Below are positions 7,146 to 12,488 of a DNA stretch of 16,855 bases, one piece after another. Both the position numbers and the translations under genes were made by a program. Origin of the DNA: Oscillospiraceae bacterium (GTDB lineage: Bacteria > Bacillota > Clostridia > Oscillospirales > Ruminococcaceae); assembly GCA_029005335.1 (NCBI GenBank), contig JAQXFT010000222.1, positions 1 to 16,855 of the forward strand, given 5' to 3'. The notes under the pieces were generated by a model that did not search any database, was not told the DNA's origin, and saw only the letters and a program-made list of their open reading frames with translations. The first letter of the stretch is position 1. Each line of letters starts with the position of its first letter.

Positions 7146-7822
7146 TTTTCAGCCTTTTCAAGAGAATATCCGATACCCCTTGCCGTTTTTATCTGAATAT
7201 CGGAACACATTGTGGAGAGCTTTTTGCGGAGAAATGATATGTATACTTCTATGTTGTTATATTCAACATCACTTTCATATCCCCATATTTTTTCAATAAT
7301 ACGCTCCTTTGGAAGTATGCGGTGAGGGTTTGAAATTAAAAGCTCCATAATCTGAAATTCTTTAAGACTAAGCTTTATATCATTTTCACCATATGCAATT
7401 GAACAGGAATTTTTCATCAGTTTAAGATTTCCGAATGATATGCAGTTATCATCAACAAATTCACCTTTCCGGCGTGTGGCAGCTCTGATTCTCGCAAGAA
7501 GCTCGCTTGTATTGAATGGTTTTGTTATGTAATCATCTGCTCCGCCGTCAAGACCGGTTATTTTATCCTCAACTTCGCTTTTAGCTGTAAGCATTATAAC
7601 GGCTGTGGAAATTTTTTCCTTTCTGAGATTGCTCAGGACTTCAAAGCCATTCATTTTCGGAAGCATTACATCAAGCAGTATGCAGTCATAGACTCCTGTA
7701 AGTGCATAGTCCAGACCGTCAGCTCCGTCATATACCGTATCTACAAAATATTTGTTTCGTTTCAGTATTTCCGAAACAGCATCAGCAAGCTGTACTTCAT
7801 CTTCTATTACAAGTATACGCAT
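7142..7822 (-). CDS. OmpR/PhoB-family response regulator
   Basis: DNA-binding partner of the overlapping histidine kinase. An upstream in-frame ATG exists at 7864, but the start chosen is 7822, where MRILVIEDE begins a normal receiver domain and AGAAAGGTGA lies 8 bases upstream; this gives 226 aa, the family size. Receiver domain 1-115 has acidic pocket E7/D8, phospho-acceptor D51 (CILLDVMLP), switch T79 and K101 (ITKPF). The C-terminal winged-helix domain (about 130-224) has LSLKEFQIMELL and the RILPKERIIEKIWGY block before the recognition helix. It is the first gene of the two-gene operon. Ten-base direct repeats just upstream of its -10 element suggest autoregulation. It most resembles the VanR/PhoP-type subfamily, but the target genes are not proven. 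Confidence 0.95.
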   Translation of the reverse strand: MRILVIEDEVQLADAVSEILKRNKYFVDTVYDGADGLDYALTGVYDCILLDVMLPKMNGFEVLSNLRKEKISTAVIMLTAKSEVEDKITGLDGGADDYITKPFNTSELLARIRAATRRKGEFVDDNCISFGNLKLMKNSCSIAYGENDIKLSLKEFQIMELLISNPHRILPKERIIEKIWGYESDVEYNNIEVYISFLRKKLSTMCSDIQIKTARGIGYSLEKAEK

Positions 7823-7880
7823 ATATAAAATCACCTTTCTGATATATTCCGGCAGAAAAAGCAATCTGCCTGTAATATAT

Positions 7881-7916
7881 ATTATACATCATACTGTTGA
7901 AATAATCTTAAATAAT
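7881..7916 (-). promoter_or_regulatory. Response-regulator promoter with tandem 10-bp direct repeats
   Basis: Minus strand: TATAAT (complement of 7881-7886) is preceded, after 10 bases, by two head-to-tail repeats ATTATTTCAA (complement of 7897-7906) and ATTATTTAAG (complement of 7907-7916), 8 of 10 positions identical. No proper -35 is seen. Direct repeats of one helical turn replacing the -35 are the arrangement used by PhoB/OmpR-type activators. A 6-bp hairpin (GGCAGA/TCTGCC, 7851-7870) sits in the leader. Confidence 0.5.
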
Positions 7917-7955
7917 ATAGATAATTATATATTTTAATCAGTACAATTTTTATCC

Positions 7956-7983
7956 TGATTTTTGTGCAGTCTGTCAAAAATCA
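7956..7983. repeat. Perfect 9-bp inverted repeat in divergent intergenic region
   Basis: TGATTTTTG (7956-7964) and CAAAAATCA (7975-7983) are perfectly complementary with a 10-base spacer, about two helical turns centre to centre. A second partial dyad, AATCAG (7936-7941) / CTGATT (7955-7960), overlaps it. The position, 21 bases upstream of the -35 of the gene at 8067, suits a dimeric regulator; no T run follows. Confidence 0.5.
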
Positions 7984-8004
7984 ATAACATAATGTAAATT
8001 TCTA

Positions 8005-8033
8005 TTGACTAAAATGTGAATACGTGATAATAT
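8005..8033 (+). promoter_or_regulatory. Sigma-A promoter of the TPR-like membrane protein gene
   Basis: TTGACT (8005-8010), 17-base spacer, TAATAT (8028-8033), with an extended -10 TGA directly before. GGGAGG at 8051-8056 lies 10 bases before the chosen ATG at 8067. Confidence 0.8.
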
Positions 8034-8066
8034 TATATTATAATTGAGTTGGGAGGTTCTGCTTTT

Positions 8067-8915
8067 ATGACATCTGAATCATATATTACAAAGCTTTATT
8101 TTAAAAAATACTTTTTAATTCTTTTCCCGATTGCACTTATTATCTCGGGAGCAGGATTTTTTTTCTGCTTTCTTGCAATGGACGGAAAGCATTTATCAGC
8201 CTTTATTCTTATGTGCATATTCTGTATCGGAATTTCTTTAATAATTCCGGCATCATTGGCACATGAAGACAAAAAAAAGGGAACAGAGGCATACAGGCTT
8301 TTCCGCTCCGAGGGTTTTACCTGCAGCTTCTGCGATACCTACAGAAAAGCCTATATTAACAGCGAAAATCCTTTTCCGCCACATATAGTAATGTGTGTAG
8401 CATACTATATGAGAATAAGCGAATATGATACCGCAAGTATGCTTCTGAACAAAATAGAAAATCACTCCATACTTGACAGCCACTCAAGATTTATATATTT
8501 TCTCGAAATGCTTACACTATGCGGAAAAACAGGAAACTGGAGCAGAGGTGAGGAAATACGCCGGAAAAATATAGGCTTTATTCAGAATTACGTCAGAAAA
8601 AAGAAAAACAATCCCGAATACAGAGTAAATATGTCTATTGCCCTTGCACTTGTAGACTGTTCGCACGGTCGCTATGCTGATGCTTTTACCCTGCTTAATT
8701 CCGGATACAGGCCGAAAGATAAAAACGATGAAAATTTCCTGAATATACTGATAAATGCCGTATATATATATTCTCAGGCAAAAAATGATGAAAACCTGCA
8801 CAATGCAATCCATAATGCTGTTACATTTCTTAATAACTTCACGGAATTTGATTTTCCGTGGCGTAAAGATTACTATAAGGAGCAGATAAGAAAAGCCTCA
8901 AAGGGTACTCTCTGA
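8067..8915 (+). CDS. Membrane protein with two TM segments and TPR-like helical cytoplasmic domain, function unknown
   Basis: I do not recognise a named family. The start at 8067 (282 aa) is chosen because GGGAGG (8051-8056) is correctly spaced for it; an in-frame TTG at 8049 overlaps that site. Residues 16-37 and 44-61 form a TM hairpin with a short loop (AMDGKHLS), then a charged HEDKKKG stretch puts the rest in the cytoplasm. Residues about 65-282 are predicted all-helical and fall into paired-helix blocks resembling degenerate TPRs (for example IVMCVAYYMRISEYDTASML, 160s-170s, and NMSIALALVDCSHGRYADAF), suggesting a protein-protein scaffold. It is monocistronic, with its own promoter and terminator, and divergent from the two-component operon. 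It could be an accessory of that system, but that rests on position only. Confidence 0.85.
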   Translation: MTSESYITKLYFKKYFLILFPIALIISGAGFFFCFLAMDGKHLSAFILMCIFCIGISLIIPASLAHEDKKKGTEAYRLFRSEGFTCSFCDTYRKAYINSENPFPPHIVMCVAYYMRISEYDTASMLLNKIENHSILDSHSRFIYFLEMLTLCGKTGNWSRGEEIRRKNIGFIQNYVRKKKNNPEYRVNMSIALALVDCSHGRYADAFTLLNSGYRPKDKNDENFLNILINAVYIYSQAKNDENLHNAIHNAVTFLNNFTEFDFPWRKDYYKEQIRKASKGTL

Positions 8916-8941
8916 AACCGTCGGATTTCCGGCGGTTTTTC
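8916..8941 (+). terminator. Terminator of the TPR-like membrane protein gene
   Basis: AACCGTCGG (8916-8924) pairs with CCGGCGGTT (8929-8937) with one G-T wobble and an ATTT loop. The T run 8936-8940 follows. It begins right after the TGA and abuts the stop of the convergent LysR gene. Confidence 0.92.
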
Positions 8942-9813
8942 TATCTCATTACAAGTTCTGTATATTCACGCAGAAATCTGAAAAAATCTTCAACATTTGA
9001 ATTATCTGATTTGTTGTGATTGCAGGTAAATAATATATCTCTCTGACATACCGGACTTGATATTTCAAGCAAAAGAACATTTTCACCCTCAAGCTTTCCC
9101 CATGTATGCTCCGGCCAGAAGCCTATTCCCAGATTTGCACCTATCATATTTTTTACTGATGTAAGATTATCACTTTCAAATATTACTTTCGGCTGAAATC
9201 CGACTTTATGGCAGAATCTGTCACATATCAAACGCATCTGCTTTGAGCCAAGCAGACTTATAAATCCCTCATTCCGTACCTCGTCAAGACTTATTGATTT
9301 TTTACCGTGATATTTTTCGTTATCCGGAACAGCAAGGAATATTTTTTCGGTATATACGAATTTATCCTTAGCATTTTCCTCCGGAAATTTATAGAACATT
9401 CTGGTAGTTATTCCTATATCATACAAATCACTTTCACTATTCTGAAGAAGCTGAAAATTAATATTCGGGTGAGTTCTTTTGTATACTATAATTGCCTCTG
9501 TCATAAGTGTTGAAGCGGAAAGCACATTAAGATGAATAGTTTCATTTTCAAGCCTTATTCTTGTCTGAAGCTGATTCGGAATATCCTCAAGCTCCTTTAT
9601 CAAAGGTTCAAGCTTTGATTGCATGAATTTTCCGTATTCTGTGAGAATAATATTTCTCCCTTTCGGAGTAAACAAAGGCACTCCGAGTTCGTCCTCAAAT
9701 CTGTGTATTGATTTTGTCAGTGCCGGCTGTGCTATATGTAATTTTTTCGCACTGTTTGTAACGTGCTGACTCTCAGCAACCTCAAGAAAATATTTTATCT
9801 GCATAAAATCCAT
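8941..9813 (-). CDS. LysR-family transcriptional regulator
   Basis: 290 aa, typical LysR size. The N-terminal winged helix-turn-helix (1-60) has the family pattern: FLEVAESQHVTNSAKKLHIA, QPALTKSIHRFEDELGVPLF and a linker helix at about 60-88. The C-terminal effector-binding domain (about 90-290) has the usual periplasmic-binding-protein-like fold, with MIGANLGIGFWPEH near its end. It starts at ATG 9813 with AGGAG 9 bases upstream. It is divergent from the small PQ-loop gene at 9925, and their promoters interlock inside one dyad. By LysR convention it likely represses itself and controls that neighbour in response to a small ligand, which sequence cannot identify. Confidence 0.95.
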   Translation of the reverse strand: MDFMQIKYFLEVAESQHVTNSAKKLHIAQPALTKSIHRFEDELGVPLFTPKGRNIILTEYGKFMQSKLEPLIKELEDIPNQLQTRIRLENETIHLNVLSASTLMTEAIIVYKRTHPNINFQLLQNSESDLYDIGITTRMFYKFPEENAKDKFVYTEKIFLAVPDNEKYHGKKSISLDEVRNEGFISLLGSKQMRLICDRFCHKVGFQPKVIFESDNLTSVKNMIGANLGIGFWPEHTWGKLEGENVLLLEISSPVCQRDILFTCNHNKSDNSNVEDFFRFLREYTELVMR

Positions 9814-9845
9814 ATATTATAACTCCTGAATTATGATTTCTATAA

Positions 9846-9887
9846 ATATTATATATTGGACATTATCATTTGTCAATGATATAATAT
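9846..9887. promoter_or_regulatory. Interleaved divergent promoters and dyad operator, LysR gene / PQ-loop gene
   Basis: Minus-strand promoter: TTGACA (complement 9871-9876), 17 bases, TATAAT (complement 9848-9853). Plus-strand promoter: TGGACA (9857-9862), 17 bases, TATAAT (9880-9885). The -35 of each lies in the spacer of the other. The whole block is an imperfect dyad: ATATTATAT (9846-9854) mirrors ATATAATAT (9879-9887), and ATTGGACA (9855-9862) mirrors TGTCAAT (9871-9877) with one extra G. Polymerase cannot sit on both at once. Confidence 0.8.
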
Positions 9888-9924
9888 AAATGCAAAAAAA
9901 AATATTTTCAAAGGGGTTTTTAAT

Positions 9925-10194
9925 ATGTCACAAATTCTTGAAATCGTTATGCTTATATGCTTTGGTCTTTCATGGCCTATGTCTGTTGTAAAGAACATCA
10001 GGGCAAAGACAGCCAAGACAATGAGCCTTCCATTTACACTTCTTATAATCGGAGGATATATTGCCGGAATTACCGCAAAAATTCTCTCAAATCAGATAAA
10101 TTTTGTGCTTGTAGCATATCTTCTTAATCTCGCAATAGTTTCTTTAAATGTTGTCGTATACTTCATAAACAGAAGATATGACAAAATCGCATGA
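9925..10194 (+). CDS. Small PQ-loop / SemiSWEET-like membrane protein
   Basis: An 89-aa protein with three TM helices (about 3-22, 34-53, 58-82), the size and topology of bacterial SemiSWEETs, which dimerise to form small-solute (sugar-type) transporters. The conserved loop after helix 1 reads FGLSWPMSVVKNIRAKTAKT, where the family's Pro-Gln pair is Trp-Pro-Met-Ser, followed by SLPF and GGYIAGI in helix 2. The C-terminal NRRYDK is cytoplasmic. AAGGGG lies 10 bases before the ATG. It is divergent from a LysR gene with a shared operator, so expression probably depends on that regulator's ligand. Family membership is fairly sure; the transported solute is not known. No clear terminator follows. 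Confidence 0.85.
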   Translation: MSQILEIVMLICFGLSWPMSVVKNIRAKTAKTMSLPFTLLIIGGYIAGITAKILSNQINFVLVAYLLNLAIVSLNVVVYFINRRYDKIA

Positions 10195-10214
10195 TATATA
10201 TTCACAAATTTTTC

Positions 10215-10251
10215 GACAAAATATTGTATAATGTGACAAAATTCGTCAAAT
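10215..10251 (+). repeat. GACAAAAT direct repeats around a TATAAT
   Basis: GACAAAAT occurs at 10215-10222 and 10235-10242, 20 bases apart, with a partial third copy GTCAAAT at 10245-10251. A perfect TATAAT (10227-10232) lies between the first two, but no -35 at normal spacing is seen (TTCACA at 10201-10206 is 20 bases away). This is a possible second promoter or regulator site upstream of the candidate sRNA. Confidence 0.35.
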
Positions 10252-10274
10252 TCCGATTTTTTTCTGTTTTTCGC

Positions 10275-10303
10275 TTGACTTGAAACTAAAAACAGTATAT
10301 AAT
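10275..10303 (+). promoter_or_regulatory. Strong sigma-A promoter with no ORF downstream
   Basis: TTGACT (10275-10280), 17-base spacer, TATAAT (10298-10303). Start predicted at about 10310. No ATG occurs between there and the terminator at 10397-10429. Confidence 0.85.
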
Positions 10304-10309
10304 ATATAT

Positions 10310-10424
10310 AGTGTTAAATAATCTTTTATTTACACTCGTTTTGTTGTCTCCTTTCTTTTGTTCTACACATATTTTATTTTGATTTCATTTTTGACGGCAG
10401 GGTTTAAGTTTACTCTGCTTTTTT
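10310..10424 (+). ncRNA. Candidate small RNA (about 115-120 nt) with anti-Shine-Dalgarno-like segment
   Basis: The interval has a full set of transcription signals and no coding potential: a TTGACT-17-TATAAT promoter, a 5' hairpin GTG-(T)-TAAATAA (10311-10321) / TTATTTACAC (10326-10335) starting at the predicted first base, an unpaired pyrimidine-rich middle (10336-10396), and an intrinsic terminator at 10397-10424. No ATG is present anywhere in the transcript. The middle contains CTCCTTTCT (10348-10356), the same string as the anti-Shine-Dalgarno 3' end of Firmicute 16S rRNA, so it could pair with ribosome binding sites such as AGAAAGGA in front of both vanY copies. I do not recognise it as 6S, tmRNA, RNase P, SRP RNA or a riboswitch. 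Alternatives are an untranslated leader that is always terminated, or antisense control of the convergent lipoprotein gene if the terminator leaks. Confidence 0.6.
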
Positions 10425-10429
10425 CTTTT
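10397..10429 (+). terminator. Terminator of the candidate sRNA
   Basis: GCAGGGT (10397-10403) pairs with ACTCTGC (10412-10418), with one G-T wobble and an 8-base loop. It is followed by TTTTTTCTTTT (10419-10429). Confidence 0.85.
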
Positions 10430-10440
10430 CAGGTAAATTT

Positions 10441-10466
10441 ACGGGCGGTTATTCATGACCGCCCGT
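10441..10466. terminator. Hairpin terminator at the end of the lipoprotein gene
   Basis: ACGGGCGGT (10441-10449) / ACCGCCCGT (10458-10466) is a perfect 9-bp stem with an 8-base loop, ten bases past the stop of the minus-strand lipoprotein gene. The T-rich side (TTTGTTATTT) is on the plus strand; the minus-strand tail is only AAATTTACC. It is therefore a weaker terminator for the lipoprotein gene and a backup stop for plus-strand transcription from the sRNA promoter. Confidence 0.7.
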
Positions 10467-10476
10467 TTGTTATTTA

Positions 10477-11157
10477 TCAGGATTCCCGATTACTAAGCGG
10501 AATCGATTTCCCGTCAGAATCATAGAAGGTGATATTGTCAATATATGTGTTTGAATGATTCTGCAACCCCCAACGCATTATAAGAAAATGTGCATCGTCC
10601 TCCATATCGGAAGACCATTTTATGCCTGTATCTGCAAGAAGAAATTCAAATACAACGTGACACGCTCCGGAAAAATCATACTCATATTCACCGGAACTGT
10701 ATTCCGCAAAGTCATACCATTTTTCATTCTGGTCAACCATACCGCCTCCGCCTCCAATCCAGCCCGGAGCTTTTACGCTTTCACCGTTTTCCGTAACAAG
10801 CAGACTGTCCACTGCATCAGCATAGAGGTCAAATTCAATTCTTCTTACTCTTTCGGGATTATCCTCTCCGAGAAGCTTCCTGACGTTTATATTTATTTTC
10901 TGAACCCTTTTATTTTCCATAGTGTCTCCGGAATCAGTGAATTTAAGCATTTTATTCCCCTGAATCTCCTCAACGGAAAGCTCACCGCAGGCAGAATCAT
11001 CTCCCTTTTCAATGCTCGCAAACGAAAAATCACCGTCATCAAAGTCAACGGAATTTTCATCAGTGCTTTCAACAGGCAAAGGAGGTTCATTTTTTTCACT
11101 GCACCCTGATGTAAACAAAATCAGGGATAAAATTATATATATAAGTATTAGTTTCAT
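10477..11157 (-). CDS. Secreted lipoprotein with probable jelly-roll (carbohydrate-binding-like) domain, function unknown
   Basis: Start 11157 (226 aa) is preferred over the in-frame ATG at 11202 because AGGAAAG lies just upstream and the protein then opens with a lipoprotein signal: MKLIL, hydrophobic stretch to 16, then TSGC with Cys19 as the lipidation site. A short Glu/Pro/Asp linker (20-45) leads to a beta-rich domain (about 46-220). It ends with YIDNITFYDSDGKSIPL, a strand/loop pattern common at the end of galactose-binding jelly-roll modules such as CBM4/9/11-like domains. A glycine run, GWIGGGGGMVDQ (132-143), may be a surface loop. No catalytic motif is seen. Cell-surface glycan binding is an inference from fold-like pattern and the likely fibre-degrading host; I cannot name a family. 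Confidence 0.8.
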   Translation of the reverse strand: MKLILIYIILSLILFTSGCSEKNEPPLPVESTDENSVDFDDGDFSFASIEKGDDSACGELSVEEIQGNKMLKFTDSGDTMENKRVQKININVRKLLGEDNPERVRRIEFDLYADAVDSLLVTENGESVKAPGWIGGGGGMVDQNEKWYDFAEYSSGEYEYDFSGACHVVFEFLLADTGIKWSSDMEDDAHFLIMRWGLQNHSNTYIDNITFYDSDGKSIPLSNRES

Positions 11158-11215
11158 TTTTTCTTTCCTGATTTTAAAATTATCCATAGTTATTGTATAC
11201 AAAAATCAAAACATC

Positions 11216-11362
11216 CTATAATTGCTTACGGCATTTTTCTATTTCGCTGTAAATCCAATCTATATATCCATTTGACAAATATTTTTCAAGATACTTGTCT
11301 GCGATGTTTATTATACACAGAATTTCTTCTGCAAATTCTGATACATTTTTTTCATTTACATA
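11216..11362 (-). pseudogene. Possible C-terminal gene remnant (48 codons, no start)
   Basis: On the minus strand a frame runs from just after a TGA (codon 11363-11365) to TAG at 11216-11218. It encodes about 48 residues with protein-like composition (SEFAEEILCIINIADKYLEK, then SNGYIDWIYSEIEKCRKQL). No Met or convincing alternative start with a ribosome binding site is present, so it looks like the tail of a lost gene. It is unrecognised and could be a chance frame in AT-rich DNA. The remaining part of this gene-free stretch (11363-11451) shows nothing else I can support. Confidence 0.35.
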
Positions 11363-11451
11363 TCATTACACCCCCAGTTCAGAAGCGGGTTTAAATCTGT
11401 ATGTTCATACAACGCATATATAATCTGTAAATAAGTTATCTTCTTATACCA

Positions 11452-11480
11452 TTGACAATGCTCCCGGAAAATTCTATAAT
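11452..11480 (+). promoter_or_regulatory. Perfect consensus sigma-A promoter of the polytopic membrane protein gene
   Basis: TTGACA (11452-11457), 17-base spacer, TATAAT (11475-11480). Leader is about 24 bases. AAGGAGG (11498-11504) lies 6 bases before the ATG, so both transcription and translation signals are near optimal. Confidence 0.92.
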
Positions 11481-11510
11481 AAATGTATCGTTTCAACAAG
11501 GAGGTCTTAT

Positions 11511-12305
11511 ATGAAAACCCAATGCAAGGTACTTATGTTATTGCGTAATGTAGATCAGCATTTTCAGGTGATGAAATCGTCTTTGCAGGCACACAGTAAT
11601 TTACTTGCAAAGACAATGCCCTGGATACAATCGACATATATTCTGGTTGTTTATTCTTGTGCGTTGGCAAAGGACAAGTCAATGCTTCTGATACTTCCGG
11701 TTGTATTTGGTGCAGCCGCCTCCATTTTTTTCCTCGTGCGGGCTTCTTTACTACGGAATCGTATTGCAACAGTAATCCTCTTTCCTGTGGCGGTTATCGG
11801 TCTGGAACTGGTTTTCCATATGTCTGATTCCAATTTCATTCTATTTATCATCGGCACTATTCTATTTCTTATGATGCTGATACATACATATATTCTCTCA
11901 ACGACGTGGCTACCAACAGACCGCAAAACAGAAAATAAATTTGCATATATCATTGTTATAACTCTGAATACAGTTCTTCAGACAACAGCTTGTTTTTTTG
12001 AATACAAGAAACACGGGGAACTATGGATTGGCCCGCCGTTGCAAAAAAGCAGAGTAATTCTGTTCTTTGTGCTGTATATCCTGCTGACAATATGGTTTCT
12101 TGTGTGTCCGCAGGGGCTTAACGGAAAGCTGTGCTTTTTGGTGAACGTCATGATGAATGTTGCGGTCACAAGAAACCTTGCTGTAACGGTAGTGGTGACT
12201 GCGATATCTACCGTTATATTCTTTTTCAGCAAAAGTCCTGTTTATCAAATTATATCTACAAGAATATATGCGTCCGACGAGGAGAAAGACACAAATCCGC
12301 TTTAA
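11511..12305 (+). CDS. Polytopic membrane protein, unknown function
   Basis: Unrecognised. The 264 aa begin with a polar or amphipathic 35-residue stretch (KTQCKVLMLLRNVDQHFQVM...), followed by about seven or eight TM helices: roughly 35-53, 58-78, 85-103, 108-130, 144-163, 180-199, 206-222 and 222-241. The tail (IYASDEEKDTNPL) is short, acidic and probably cytoplasmic. No transporter, enzyme or peptidase motif is evident. The start is well supported by AAGGAGG and a consensus promoter. Base and codon use (more CGG, GGC, TTG and mixed Leu codons) looks somewhat unlike the flanking genes, and the flanks carry what may be gene debris, so acquisition by transfer is plausible. No strong terminator follows; a weak TGTCT/AGACA hairpin lies at 12422-12439. 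Confidence 0.8.
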   Translation: MKTQCKVLMLLRNVDQHFQVMKSSLQAHSNLLAKTMPWIQSTYILVVYSCALAKDKSMLLILPVVFGAAASIFFLVRASLLRNRIATVILFPVAVIGLELVFHMSDSNFILFIIGTILFLMMLIHTYILSTTWLPTDRKTENKFAYIIVITLNTVLQTTACFFEYKKHGELWIGPPLQKSRVILFFVLYILLTIWFLVCPQGLNGKLCFLVNVMMNVAVTRNLAVTVVVTAISTVIFFFSKSPVYQIISTRIYASDEEKDTNPL

Positions 12306-12470
12306 TAATTGCTGAATCCATGAAGTTGACAGCATTAAATGAGCGAACAACGCATGAAATAAGAAGTAAGCAGCCAGAGCAGAAAGCAGATTTAAAAGAA
12401 AATATTCAACAGATGTTTCATTGTCTTTTATTTCAGACAGTTTATTTATAATATCTGTGCTTTTTCATTC
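12306..12470 (-). pseudogene. Possible frameshifted N-terminal gene remnant downstream of mfd
   Basis: On the minus strand, GAGGA is followed by a TTG/ATG and a short frame (LNEKAQIL, then stop). After a one-base-type shift the frame reads NKLSEIKDNETSVEYFLL and a hydrophobic helix (NLLSALAAYFLFHALFAHLM) before entering the antisense of the membrane gene. A coiled segment plus one TM helix looks protein-like, but there is no intact ORF. The complementary strand also has an open frame here, so this is a tentative call. No RNA or other gene is seen in this gap. Confidence 0.25.
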
Positions 12471-12488
12471 AAAATATTGTCCTCATTT

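Noticed and set aside
2507..7822. Acquired glycopeptide-resistance (van) cluster
   Set aside because: No ligase, VanH dehydrogenase or VanX dipeptidase gene is present; VanY-type enzymes and OmpR-type systems are common in ordinary clostridial chromosomes.
7823..7864. Upstream in-frame ATG adding 14 residues to the response regulator
   Set aside because: The ribosome binding site AGAAAGGTGA lies within this extension and the receiver domain starts normally at the ATG at 7822.
10320..10370. AAAGGAG on the minus strand of the sRNA region as a ribosome binding site for a small minus-strand gene
   Set aside because: The nearest downstream start candidate (GTG) is followed immediately by TAA, so nothing is encoded.
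12131..12451. Plus-strand 106-codon open frame overlapping the end of the membrane-protein gene
   Set aside because: Most of it is a shadow in another frame, it has no ribosome binding site, and its Cys/Arg/Lys-rich sequence is not protein-like.
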